Origin: Clostridium sp. 1001271st1 H5
GTDB lineage: Bacteria > Bacillota > Clostridia > Lachnospirales > Lachnospiraceae
DNA length: 64,000 nucleotides
NCBI RefSeq assembly: GCF_005845215.1
Contig: NZ_SPHO01000007.1
Location: forward strand, 1 to 64,000
Direction: 5' to 3'
The notes under the pieces were generated by a model. It had not been told where the DNA came from and ran no database searches. It saw only the letters and a list, made by a program, of their open reading frames with translations. The translations under genes were made by a program, and so were the position numbers. Positions 52,925 through 61,598 of the stretch are shown piece by piece. How positions within the stretch are numbered: the first letter of the stretch is position 1; every line of letters begins with the position of its first letter.

Positions 52925-55186
52925 TCAGGACTGCACTTCTACAATGGTAACATTGCTTCCGCCTGGTCCGCTGCCGCTTCTGGAAGAACTGCCCGGTCCG
53001 CCCGAACCGCCTGGTCCGCCTCCGCTGCCGGAACTGCCGCTGCCTGAGCTGCCGTCCGGACTGACCGTACCGCCGGAACTGCCGCCGCCATATACGGGCG
53101 AGCCTGCGCTTCCCTGGGTGGGTCCGCCGTCCTGCTTCACCACATGGATGGTATAGGTCCTTACGCTTCCGTTCTGGGCCGTCACAGCAATGGAAATGTC
53201 ATTTCCGCCATTCTGCAGGGAGACATTGCCTGCGCCGTCCACACGTGCATTGGAATCCGATGCATATGCGCTGACTGTAATATTGGACACAGAAGAATCC
53301 ACAATCAGATTATATTCCTGGGTATCCCTGTTAAAGCTTGGCGTCAGATTGAAGCCGTCCACTCCAAGTCCGGACAGCTTGTTGTTGGGGCTGCCGTCTC
53401 CGGTTGGCGCCACACAGGGCTGCTCAGGCATGTTGTTGAATACAGGTATATGGAACTCCAGAGCCGTCTTTTTCAAATCAGACGTATAAGCCTGGGACAG
53501 CTTGGCCGCCTCCGAGGCAGCTCCCTGGATATTGCTCATATACTGGTGCTTATAAAGGTTTGACCCCTGGACATTGAATTTCTTCAGATAAAATGTATTC
53601 TGCCCAGCTTTCACATAATTATCCCCATAGTTCTGGGCGCCGCCCCGGATGGCCTTTTCCACCGTGTTCCAGGGCCGTCCGTAGGAACCGGACTGGGACG
53701 CAAACCTGAGTCCCATCTCAATGGCGGACACTGCGCCGGACTGGTATGCCTCCACATTAAAGAAGTTATAGTATCCCTCATAACCGGAATAGGAACCGGA
53801 GATAAGAGGGCTTGTACCATTATTGCCCTGCTCCTGAAGAATCATGGCCGCCAGCACATAAGGGCTTACCCCTGACTGACCGGCCGCCCCCATGATGATG
53901 TCTGCATAGGGAGCTGCCGCACCTGTGGAGCCGCCTCCCGGCGATGTGCCGGTCTGGTCCACCACATTATCGGACCCCGGCGAAGCCACAGGGCCGCTGG
54001 AAGAGCTGCCGCCGCTCTGTCCGGAGGGCGAGGGACCATTGGTGCTGCCGGAGCTGTCCTGTCCCGGAGCCACCAGGCTTACGCTGGTAGCCACCACATT
54101 GCGCTCCCTGCGCTCAATGGATGCGTGAGGCGGCTCCAGGCTCACTTCACCGCCGCTCCCCGAAGGACTGCTTCCCCCGGAGGAACTGCTTTCGGAGGAA
54201 CCGCTTCCTCCCGGAGAGACGGCTGCCGCCCCTGAGCCGCCGGAGGAACCGGAGACTCCCGGTCCATGCTGTGTATCCTCATAGGTACTGCTGCGGCCAG
54301 GCCCTTTGGAAGAACCTGAGGAGCCGCCCGATGAACCGGAACTGCCTGACCCGGGTCCTTCCGAGGAAGCCCCTGGTCCGCTGGAAAAATCACTTCCCCC
54401 TGTTCCCGTGGAATTCGTTGTCCCTGACAGGAAGGAGCCGGATATAAGACTGTTCAGTCCTTCCTTTGTCTGGGTATTTGCATCATATTCATGGTTGAGG
54501 AACTGGAACACATAGGTCTCATCCAGAAAGTTCCTGGGGTCCATGTAATACCTTATAATATCCTCGGAAGCAGCCACCCAGTTGCTGCCGTCAAATCCTG
54601 TCCAGGTGCTGTTGTCCCAGTTATAGGCTCCGTTGGCAACCGATTTCCAGGAAGAAACACTGCCTGTGGCCACAAGGTTGCGCCCCAGCACAGACTCATT
54701 TTCAATGACCGTGTTCCAGTCCAGGCCTGTGTTCTTGGCCTTGAATACCCAATTAGGGTACTGGGCGTGAAGCTGCCTGAGCCCGTTCTTATAACTCTCC
54801 GGAAATCCCTGTGAGGTGAGATATGCTTCAAAATTAGAATCCGTGGTATAGGCCACCGGAAGCCTGATGTAAAGTGACGAGACATAGCCGGTGTTCACGG
54901 CACCGCCTGTGCCTGTGTATTGAATCTGATACCATGTATTGCCGTCTGTTCCGCGCTGCTCTCCGATAACGGTAACCGCTGCTCCCGCCGCAAGCCTGCC
55001 CACCGAGGAATAACCGGTGCCGGCCCCGCTGCGTACATTCAAAGAGGTGGCCTTAACCGTGGCCGCCCCTGTATATGCATAGGAATCAAACATTTTAAAA
55101 GGCGCTGCCACAGATGCCGGAAGCTCAACTGCCAGCATCAGTCCCAGCACAATCGCCAGGCCCCTTTTTAACTTTTTTCCCTTCAT
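52925..55186 (-). CDS. SH3-glucosaminidase-like cell wall protein with a large Ser/Gly linker
   Basis: A 753-residue exported protein: signal peptide (1-29), an SH3_3 domain (about 42-105, VRSGAGTGYSSVGRL), a glucosaminidase-like domain whose N-terminal part (about 115-255) and C-terminal part (about 427-560, SGVSPYVLAAMILQEQG with the likely catalytic Glu, then YNFFNVEAY) are separated by ~170 residues of Ser/Gly/Pro-rich sequence, and a cadherin-like domain (about 605-690). A second Gly/Ser tail ends it. It would cut peptidoglycan glycan strands. I chose ATG 55186 with AGGAG upstream. Confidence 0.85.
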   Translation of the reverse strand: MKGKKLKRGLAIVLGLMLAVELPASVAAPFKMFDSYAYTGAATVKATSLNVRSGAGTGYSSVGRLAAGAAVTVIGEQRGTDGNTWYQIQYTGTGGAVNTGYVSSLYIRLPVAYTTDSNFEAYLTSQGFPESYKNGLRQLHAQYPNWVFKAKNTGLDWNTVIENESVLGRNLVATGSVSSWKSVANGAYNWDNSTWTGFDGSNWVAASEDIIRYYMDPRNFLDETYVFQFLNHEYDANTQTKEGLNSLISGSFLSGTTNSTGTGGSDFSSGPGASSEGPGSGSSGSSGGSSGSSKGPGRSSTYEDTQHGPGVSGSSGGSGAAAVSPGGSGSSESSSSGGSSPSGSGGEVSLEPPHASIERRERNVVATSVSLVAPGQDSSGSTNGPSPSGQSGGSSSSGPVASPGSDNVVDQTGTSPGGGSTGAAAPYADIIMGAAGQSGVSPYVLAAMILQEQGNNGTSPLISGSYSGYEGYYNFFNVEAYQSGAVSAIEMGLRFASQSGSYGRPWNTVEKAIRGGAQNYGDNYVKAGQNTFYLKKFNVQGSNLYKHQYMSNIQGAASEAAKLSQAYTSDLKKTALEFHIPVFNNMPEQPCVAPTGDGSPNNKLSGLGVDGFNLTPSFNRDTQEYNLIVDSSVSNITVSAYASDSNARVDGAGNVSLQNGGNDISIAVTAQNGSVRTYTIHVVKQDGGPTQGSAGSPVYGGGSSGGTVSPDGSSGSGSSGSGGGPGGSGGPGSSSRSGSGPGGSNVTIVEVQS

Positions 55187-55258
55187 TATGTAAAAATCTC
55201 CTGTATCTTCATTCATATCCAGAATTCGTATGAATTTCTATTTTATGACATTAACCCT

Positions 55259-55288
55259 ATTATAATGACAAAAGCGTTCATATGTCAA
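55259..55288 (-). promoter_or_regulatory. promoter of the glucosaminidase-like gene
   Basis: Minus-strand TTGACA (55283-55288), an 18 bp spacer and TATAAT (55259-55264); both hexamers match the sigma-A consensus fully. The leader would be about 65 nt. Nothing else is seen in 55187-55461. Confidence 0.75.
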
Positions 55289-55461
55289 CAAGAACGGCGG
55301 AAACTTCACATAATACAAAAATTTGTAAGAAAAGATTAAATAATGTGGCAAATCCTGGCATATTCTGCCCAAAGCCCCTTAAAACACCCTTCCCATCCCC
55401 TTATCCAAAGGTCTGTTTCCCCTTTCTGCCGTACCAGGGGCTGTTTGAAAATTCATTCCCG

Positions 55462-56862
55462 TCATCTGCATAGAAACAAATCCAGCACGCGGTCCGCGGC
55501 ACGCCTCAGATTCAGCTTCTCCACGCCCTGCAATGCATAGACAGGGTACTTTCTTACCAGCACATCTCCCAGGTAATAATCCACGCTGCCCACCTGCTGC
55601 CCCTCCCTGACCGGAGCCATTAATATAGAAGGAACCTTCTTTTTTACCTGAACCTGTTCCCCCTCTCCCATCAGCAGTGTCAGATGCATATCATCCGGCT
55701 TAAGCACCATGGAAAGCTCCACCTGGTCCGTGGCGCCTTCTCCTTCCTTCCAGCACAGTCCTCCTGCCACTGGAACTCCTGCAAAGGTTTCCTCCCGGAA
55801 CACATCCTTCATCTTAAAATGCTCCAATCCGTAATTATAGAGCTTTCTTGCATCCGACCATTTGTATGTCTTATGAGGCGGCCAACCGCAGCCCAGAAGA
55901 GCAATGACATAAGTCCTTCCCTGATTTTCCATGGCCCCCACATAGGAATAACCGGCGCCTCCGGTAAATCCAGTCTTTCCTGACAGCACTCCCTCCATCA
56001 TAGTCAAAAACGCATTATGATTATTGCAGTTAAAGGAGCGCTTCCCCGCTGCATCCGTAAAATAGTGGTTCTGCGTCTGTGTTATCTTTAAAAATTCATC
56101 CTTGGCAGGCGACTCCGTCACACAATACCGCATAATCCTCGCCAAATCAGAGGCAGTGGTCGAATGGATGTGCTCCTTCCCCTGCTCATCCGTCTTCACC
56201 CCGTCCAGCCCGTTGGGCGTAATAAAATACGTATCCCGGCATTCCAGCCCGGCCGCCTTCTCATTCATCATGGAAGCAAATCCCTCCACGCTGCCCCCTA
56301 TGTGCTCCGCTATCATCACAGCCGCATCATTGTAGGATTCCAGCATCAGGGCATACAAAAGGTCCTCCAGCCTGTACTCCTCCCCTTCCCGCACCCCCAG
56401 ATGCACCTTGGGCTGGGAAGCCGCATTGGAAGACGCCTTCACCGTCTCCTCCCCCTTCCCTGCCTCCAGCGCCAGGATGCAGGTCATAATTTTCGTGGTG
56501 CTGGCCATGGGCCGGATGATATCCTGTCCCTTCCCATACAGTATCCTGCCGGTATCTCCATCCATAAGCACAGCCGACTGGGCATACAGCTTCAGGAAAT
56601 CCCCTTCCCCCGCCGTCTCCCCGGCCCCTGCGGCGCCCGCTGTTCCCTTCACCGCCGCAGCCTCCTTCAGTCCGTCCCCCTGCACCCGGACCTCCCGCAC
56701 CTGGGCTCCCAGCGTCTGCACCTGCTGTTCCCGGGCCTCCCATTCCTGACCCTCCTGCACTTCTTCCCGCACAGGTACCGCTGCCCAACTGTCTGCCGCC
56801 GCATATATCTGCGTACAGGCCAGTGAAATAATCAAAATTACCGAAAAAATCCAATGCTTCAT
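55462..56862 (-). CDS. D-alanyl-D-alanine carboxypeptidase (DacF/PBP5 type)
   Basis: A 466-residue low-molecular-weight penicillin-binding protein that trims the terminal D-Ala of peptidoglycan stem peptides. Signal peptide about 1-22. The catalytic motifs are STTK (Ser121-Lys124), SYN (near 183) and SGKTGFTGG (near 290), followed by a PBP5 C-terminal domain (about 370-445) and an amphipathic end. Residues 25-88 form an unusual Gly/Ala/Glu/Gln-rich spacer before the catalytic domain. Upstream neighbours are on the other strand. Confidence 0.93.
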   Translation of the reverse strand: MKHWIFSVILIISLACTQIYAAADSWAAVPVREEVQEGQEWEAREQQVQTLGAQVREVRVQGDGLKEAAAVKGTAGAAGAGETAGEGDFLKLYAQSAVLMDGDTGRILYGKGQDIIRPMASTTKIMTCILALEAGKGEETVKASSNAASQPKVHLGVREGEEYRLEDLLYALMLESYNDAAVMIAEHIGGSVEGFASMMNEKAAGLECRDTYFITPNGLDGVKTDEQGKEHIHSTTASDLARIMRYCVTESPAKDEFLKITQTQNHYFTDAAGKRSFNCNNHNAFLTMMEGVLSGKTGFTGGAGYSYVGAMENQGRTYVIALLGCGWPPHKTYKWSDARKLYNYGLEHFKMKDVFREETFAGVPVAGGLCWKEGEGATDQVELSMVLKPDDMHLTLLMGEGEQVQVKKKVPSILMAPVREGQQVGSVDYYLGDVLVRKYPVYALQGVEKLNLRRAADRVLDLFLCR

Positions 56863-57020
56863 AAGCGACGCCGCCTAGTTGGCTTTATTTTAATAGTATT
56901 CCTGATGGAAAATGAATATTACTGAGAAAATGGATTGAAAGGGTATGGTTGTGGGGTGCAACCAAACGCCAATCCTCCTCCCATCCCCATCCCCGTCCCC
57001 TCTCCCGCCCCATATCCCTC

Positions 57021-57049
57021 TTGCCCCCGAACACATATTCTGCTATGAT
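57021..57049 (+). promoter_or_regulatory. dinB promoter with LexA-like box
   Basis: TTGCCC (57021-57026), a 17 bp spacer and TATGAT (57044-57049). The spacer contains GAAC-ACAT-ATTC (57029-57040), one mismatch from GAACN4GTTC. The placement between -35 and -10 is typical for SOS repression. Confidence 0.65.
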
Positions 57050-57087
57050 ATCTATAAACAAACTAAAACCTGAAAGGCCGGTGTTTT

Positions 57088-58335
57088 ATGATGGGACAGG
57101 GAGAGCGTCTTATTTTTCATATTGATGTGAATTCAGCATTTTTGAGCTGGGAATGTGTGTACCGGCTATCCCAGGACCCGGAGGCCCTGGATTTGAGGAC
57201 CATTGCTTCTGCGGTTGGCGGGGATGCCAAGTCGCGTCATGGAATTGTTCTGGCCAAGTCTCCTTTGGCCAGGAAGTATGGGGTCACCACCGGGGAACCC
57301 CTGGTCCAGGCCATGCGCAAGTGCCCGGAACTGGTGGTTGTTCCCTCCCGGTTTGATTTTTATATTAAGTGCTCCCGGCGCATGATGGAGCTTCTGGAAC
57401 AATACACACCGGACCATGAAAGGTTCAGCATTGACGAGATTTTCCTGGATATGACCGGCACCATCCATCTCTTTGGCAGCCCCCTGAAGGTGGCCAATGA
57501 AATTCGGGAACGCATCAAAAAGGAACTGGGATTCACGGTAAATATCGGAATCTCCACCAACAAGCTTCTGGCCAAGATGGCCTCCGACTTTGAGAAACCG
57601 GATAAATGCCATACCCTGTTTCCCCAGGAGGTGCCTGATAAGATGTGGCCCCAGCCTATACGGGAATTGTTTTTTGTGGGAGGCGCTGCCCAGCGGAAGA
57701 TGGAAAACCTGGGATTACATACCATCGGGCAGCTGGCCGGCTGCAACCTGGAGGTGCTTAAGTCCCATTTGGGAGAAAAATATGCAGTCCTCATCCACCA
57801 GTATGCCAATGGAATTGACCGGGACCCTGTGGCTGAAAAAGAGCCGGTAAATAAAGCATATGGAAACAGCATCACCCTTTCCAGGGATATATCCGACTAT
57901 GAAAGCGCCTGCCAGGTCCTGCTCTCCCTCTGTGAGACTGTGGGCGCCAGGCTGAGGGCGGACCATGTGCTGTGCAATAATGTCTGCGTGGAGCTGCGGG
58001 ACTGGGAGTTCAGGAATCAGTCCCACCAGATGGCCATACCGGAACCAACGGACTCCACCTCTGTTATTTATGAGTATTCCTGCCGCCTGCTTAAAGAATC
58101 CTGGAACATGACGCCTCTGCGGCTTATGGGGGTGCGTGCCGGCAAGATTTCCGATGACGGGTTCTCACAGATGAGCCTCTTTGACGACCCAAGTCTCCAG
58201 AAGAAAAAGGATTTTGAAAAAGCTGTGGATGCCATACGCAGCAAATATGGAATTGACAGCGTAAAGCGGGCCAGCTTCCTGCGAAAGGATGCTATTGTGG
58301 ACCATGCTGCCAGCAAGAAGAAGCATTTGAATTAA
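57088..58335 (+). CDS. dinB: DNA polymerase IV (DinB)
   Basis: A 415-residue Y-family translesion polymerase. The catalytic residues are in FHIDVNSAFLSWEC (Asp13) and FSIDEIFLDMT (Asp/Glu), with GISTNKLLAKMASDFEKPD, an HhH region (FFVGGAAQRKMENLGLHTIGQL) and a little-finger domain. No beta-clamp motif stands out beyond a possible QMSLFD at about residue 362, which resembles the QLxLF clamp-binding box. The start is ATG 57088 or the adjacent 57091. An RluA-type gene follows 56 nt later. Confidence 0.94.
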   Translation: MMGQGERLIFHIDVNSAFLSWECVYRLSQDPEALDLRTIASAVGGDAKSRHGIVLAKSPLARKYGVTTGEPLVQAMRKCPELVVVPSRFDFYIKCSRRMMELLEQYTPDHERFSIDEIFLDMTGTIHLFGSPLKVANEIRERIKKELGFTVNIGISTNKLLAKMASDFEKPDKCHTLFPQEVPDKMWPQPIRELFFVGGAAQRKMENLGLHTIGQLAGCNLEVLKSHLGEKYAVLIHQYANGIDRDPVAEKEPVNKAYGNSITLSRDISDYESACQVLLSLCETVGARLRADHVLCNNVCVELRDWEFRNQSHQMAIPEPTDSTSVIYEYSCRLLKESWNMTPLRLMGVRAGKISDDGFSQMSLFDDPSLQKKKDFEKAVDAIRSKYGIDSVKRASFLRKDAIVDHAASKKKHLN

Positions 58336-58391
58336 TATCCTGCGCAAAAGGTGATGGGAGTATATCAGAAAAACAGAGTTGAGGAATGGAC

Positions 58392-59297
58392 ATGAGACGG
58401 AGAGTTATATGTTATACCATTGGAGAAGGGCAGAATGGAGTTGATATCGGACGGTTTTTAAGGGCAAGAGGATTTTCCCACCGGCTGTTGGTGCGCATTA
58501 AGGCAGGTCGGGGGCTTTACGTGGAGGGAACCCCGGTGTACGCAGGTTACCGGCTTAAGACCGGGGAGACATTGGAGGTGACGCTGCCTGAAGAGGAGGA
58601 TTCGGAGAACATTGTGCCGGTAAAGCTTCCTCTCTCCATTGTGTATGAGGATGAGGACATACTGGTCATCAATAAGGATGCGGGCGTGCCCATCCATCCT
58701 TCCCAGGGCCACCACGACAATACCCTGGCCAATGCTGTTTCCTGGTATTTCCATGAAAGAGGGGAGCCATTTACTTACAGGGTCATCAACCGCCTGGACA
58801 GGGATACCACCGGCCTGCTGGTCCTGGCCAGACACATGCTCAGTGCCTGCATCTTATCAGAACAGATGATTGGAAGGCGAATCAGACGTGAGTACAGGGC
58901 CATTGTCCTTGGTCATGCCCCGGAGGAAGGTACCATTGACAGCCCCATCGCCAGGGTGGAGGGTTCTACCATTGAACGCAGGGTGGACCCGGAGACAGGA
59001 GAAAGGGCTGTCACCCATTACCGTACCCTTCTTTATAACAAAGAAAGGGACCTGTCCCTGGTGAGTCTCAGCCTGGAAACAGGCAGGACACACCAGATAC
59101 GGGTCCATATGAGGTCCATTGGACATCCCCTTCCCGGAGACTTCCTATATTGTCCGGATTACCGCTATATCAGCCGGCAGCCACTCCACTCTTATCGTCT
59201 GATGTTTGAACATCCCATTACAGGAGAATCCATGGATTTTACGGCCGGGCTGCCTGAGGATATGGAATGTCTCCTGCCGCCCGGCATGTGTCCGTAA
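58392..59297 (+). CDS. RluA family pseudouridine synthase
   Basis: A 301-residue rRNA/tRNA pseudouridine synthase. An S4-like N-terminal domain (about 15-70, RFLRARGFSHRLLVRIKAGRG) precedes the catalytic domain with the RluA motif RVINRLDRDTTGLLVLA (catalytic Asp near 137) and SLETGRTHQIRVHM. I chose ATG 58392, with GAGG 7 nt upstream, over the ATG 6 nt earlier that overlaps it. The modified uridine cannot be told. It ends 15 nt before the convergent methyltransferase stop. Confidence 0.93.
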   Translation: MRRRVICYTIGEGQNGVDIGRFLRARGFSHRLLVRIKAGRGLYVEGTPVYAGYRLKTGETLEVTLPEEEDSENIVPVKLPLSIVYEDEDILVINKDAGVPIHPSQGHHDNTLANAVSWYFHERGEPFTYRVINRLDRDTTGLLVLARHMLSACILSEQMIGRRIRREYRAIVLGHAPEEGTIDSPIARVEGSTIERRVDPETGERAVTHYRTLLYNKERDLSLVSLSLETGRTHQIRVHMRSIGHPLPGDFLYCPDYRYISRQPLHSYRLMFEHPITGESMDFTAGLPEDMECLLPPGMCP

Positions 59298-59312
59298 TAT
59301 GTGATGCGGTTC

Positions 59313-60788
59313 TTAATTCCACCGGAGCCCCTTGGGATAGTGGTTTTTCATCATTCCGCCTGCACTCTTGGCCCAGCCCAGGCTGAAACCGCCGGTACAG
59401 ACCAGCGTCCAGCCTTTCAGGCAACCCTCCGGCGCTCCTGCGTCCTCACTGAGGGTTTCGCCTTTCAGATACCGGATTACACTGTCTCCGCAGGGGGGCA
59501 GCTCCCAGGAGGATAGTACCTCCTCTTTTCTCAGCGCCAGTGCCAGTGCATGGGAGGGCTCAAAGCGGTTCTTTTTAAGTGTGCCCAGATGAAGGCCCGG
59601 GCGGAGAATCTTAAGCCCTTTTATATCCGGCATGTCGGCCGGCAGAAGATACAGCTGCTCACCGAACAGAACGTATTCTTTTCTTTCCAGGAACATTTCC
59701 GGCTCTGTCAGTGTGCTTCGTATGAATGGCCCATAATCCCTGAATACCTCCTTTCTCTTTCTGCTGTCCAGATACATCCTGTCCCGGTTTCCTGCTATTG
59801 CTCCATGGTCCGCCTCCCCATCCTTTTTTAAGACAGCCATAAAATGGCCCTCTCCCTCCAGAATGTGGGGCATAATGCGCATGGTCTTCTCCAGCCCCCA
59901 GCCATCTGCCTCCGGTCCTGCCCACCAGGGCTTTCCCCCGGTAAAGCCGGGATAAGCAGACACCTGTTCCACGCGGAATTCGGGGTGGCGTTTCAGGAAG
60001 GCCAGAACCGTTCCCTCATTCTCCTCCGGGGCAAAGGTACAGGTGGAATACACCATCCTGCCTCCAAAAGCCAGCATGGATGCCCCGTGGTCCAGTATTT
60101 CCCCCTGGCGGGCAGCGCACATCTTTACATGCTCCTCACTCCACTGGGCTCTGGCCTCTTCATCCTTGCGGAACATTCCTTCCCCTGAACAGGGGGCATC
60201 CACCACAATTTTATGGAAATAATGGTTAAATACCCTGGCCAGGCCGGATGCATCCTCATTGGACACCACCGCATTGCGCACTCCCATCCGTTCCATGTTC
60301 TGGGAGAGTATCCTGGCCCTGGCCGGGTGAATCTCATTGGACAGCAGGAATCCCCTGCCTCTCAGTCTGGAGGCAATGTGGCTGGACTTTCCTCCCGGCG
60401 CCGCGCACAAATCCAGTACGCGTTCTCCCGGTCTGGGGTCCAATAGCTCCACCACGGCCATGGCGCTGGGCTCCTGGATATAGTAGAGCCCCGCCTCATG
60501 GTAAGGATGCTTTCCGGGCCTGTTGTCCCCGGAATAATAATATCCTTCCTTCACCCATGGAATCCGCTGAAGGGTGAACCCTGTTTCCTGACTGACCCGC
60601 TGTGCCAATTCAGCTGCTCCGGCCTCTTCCCAGTTTTCCCCTGCGCCCTGAATCCCATCCGGAAACTTAAGACGGTTGAACCGCAGTCCCTGGACCCGCT
60701 CCTTGTCATAGCTGGCCGCAAAGGCAGGGTATTCATCTCCTAATAATTCTCTCATCCGTTCTTCAAACCGTATCGGTAAATCTGCCAT
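59313..60788 (-). CDS. RsmF/NOL1-NOP2-Sun family rRNA m5C methyltransferase
   Basis: A 491-residue SAM-dependent RNA (cytosine-5) methyltransferase. The SAM loop is LDLCAAPGGKSSH; the two catalytic cysteines are in VDAPCSGEGMFR and VYSTCTFAPEEN; the C-terminal region carries an RsmF/PUA-like domain (about 350-491). In Firmicutes such enzymes (RsmF-like) methylate 16S rRNA. I chose ATG 60788 with CAGGAAAG upstream rather than the longer frame. Confidence 0.9.
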   Translation of the reverse strand: MADLPIRFEERMRELLGDEYPAFAASYDKERVQGLRFNRLKFPDGIQGAGENWEEAGAAELAQRVSQETGFTLQRIPWVKEGYYYSGDNRPGKHPYHEAGLYYIQEPSAMAVVELLDPRPGERVLDLCAAPGGKSSHIASRLRGRGFLLSNEIHPARARILSQNMERMGVRNAVVSNEDASGLARVFNHYFHKIVVDAPCSGEGMFRKDEEARAQWSEEHVKMCAARQGEILDHGASMLAFGGRMVYSTCTFAPEENEGTVLAFLKRHPEFRVEQVSAYPGFTGGKPWWAGPEADGWGLEKTMRIMPHILEGEGHFMAVLKKDGEADHGAIAGNRDRMYLDSRKRKEVFRDYGPFIRSTLTEPEMFLERKEYVLFGEQLYLLPADMPDIKGLKILRPGLHLGTLKKNRFEPSHALALALRKEEVLSSWELPPCGDSVIRYLKGETLSEDAGAPEGCLKGWTLVCTGGFSLGWAKSAGGMMKNHYPKGLRWN

Positions 60789-60904
60789 ACTTTCCTGTTT
60801 CCTATTCTTTATCAATATTATGCCTGCCCACGGCACATAAAATAAATGAGCTGCTGCATCCATGATACAGCAACCCACTTCATCCTTCAATCCTTTATTC
60901 TGAA

Positions 60905-61435
60905 TTACAGTATTATCTTGTAATCGTCTCCGCCCTCACCGTTCACCACATAGTAGGCTGCGCCCTCATTTGCAACAATGTACAAATCAATGGTCTTAAT
61001 CTCAACACCCCTGTGTGATTTCTTAAATGCCTTCACAGCCTGGTCCAGCACATCCTTTGCCACAAGGTCCTTGCCGTCAAACTGGAAATGTACGGCTGCC
61101 TTTGGCTCTGCTGCCTTTTTAGCGGATGTCTTTTTTACAGTCTCTTTTTTAGCTGCTGCTTTGGGAGCTGTCTCTTTCTTGGCCGTCTCCTTGGGAGCAG
61201 CCGCCTTCTTGACTGCTGTCTTAGCGGTTGTTGTCTTCTTAGCTGCTGTCTTTTTAGCCGGAGCTTTTACTTCCTTCTCAACAGGAGCTGCTTCTGCCTT
61301 CACCGGAACTGCTGCCTCTGCCTTTGCTTCTACTTTCTCCGGAACTGCTGGTTTTGCTTCTGTCTTGGCCTCTGCCGGCTTAACCGCCTCCGCTGCCGCC
61401 TTTACAGTTGCCTTAACATCTTTCTTTTCTACCAT
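60905..61435 (-). CDS. Lys/Ala-rich protein with DUF6465-like domain
   Basis: A 176-residue protein. Residues 1-108 are a histone H1-like low-complexity region of Lys, Ala, Glu, Pro and Thr (VKKAAAPKETAKKETAPKAA is typical), and residues 110-176 are a compact domain (FQFDGKDLVAKDVLDQAVKAF; IDLYIVANEGAAYYVVNG) that I match to DUF6465. The basic tail suggests nucleic acid or polyanion binding; the domain's function is unknown. GGGAGGA precedes ATG 61435. Confidence 0.78.
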   Translation of the reverse strand: MVEKKDVKATVKAAAEAVKPAEAKTEAKPAVPEKVEAKAEAAVPVKAEAAPVEKEVKAPAKKTAAKKTTTAKTAVKKAAAPKETAKKETAPKAAAKKETVKKTSAKKAAEPKAAVHFQFDGKDLVAKDVLDQAVKAFKKSHRGVEIKTIDLYIVANEGAAYYVVNGEGGDDYKIIL

Positions 61436-61598
61436 AGTCCATATCCTCCCTAATTTTGAATAATGGCTGTACGAGTAATCCCTAGATGCATTAAGGGCAT
61501 TATAAAATGGTTTTTTCCATTTGTCAATAAATTCACTTGAAAAATCGACTGTCTCCTGCAAAAAACCTCACAGCTTGACCCATTCTTAATGCGTTCCG

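Noticed and set aside
53909..54421. CRISPR-like or mobile repeat region
   Set aside because: The repetitive look comes from Ser/Gly/Pro codons in a protein linker; there are no regularly spaced identical repeats.
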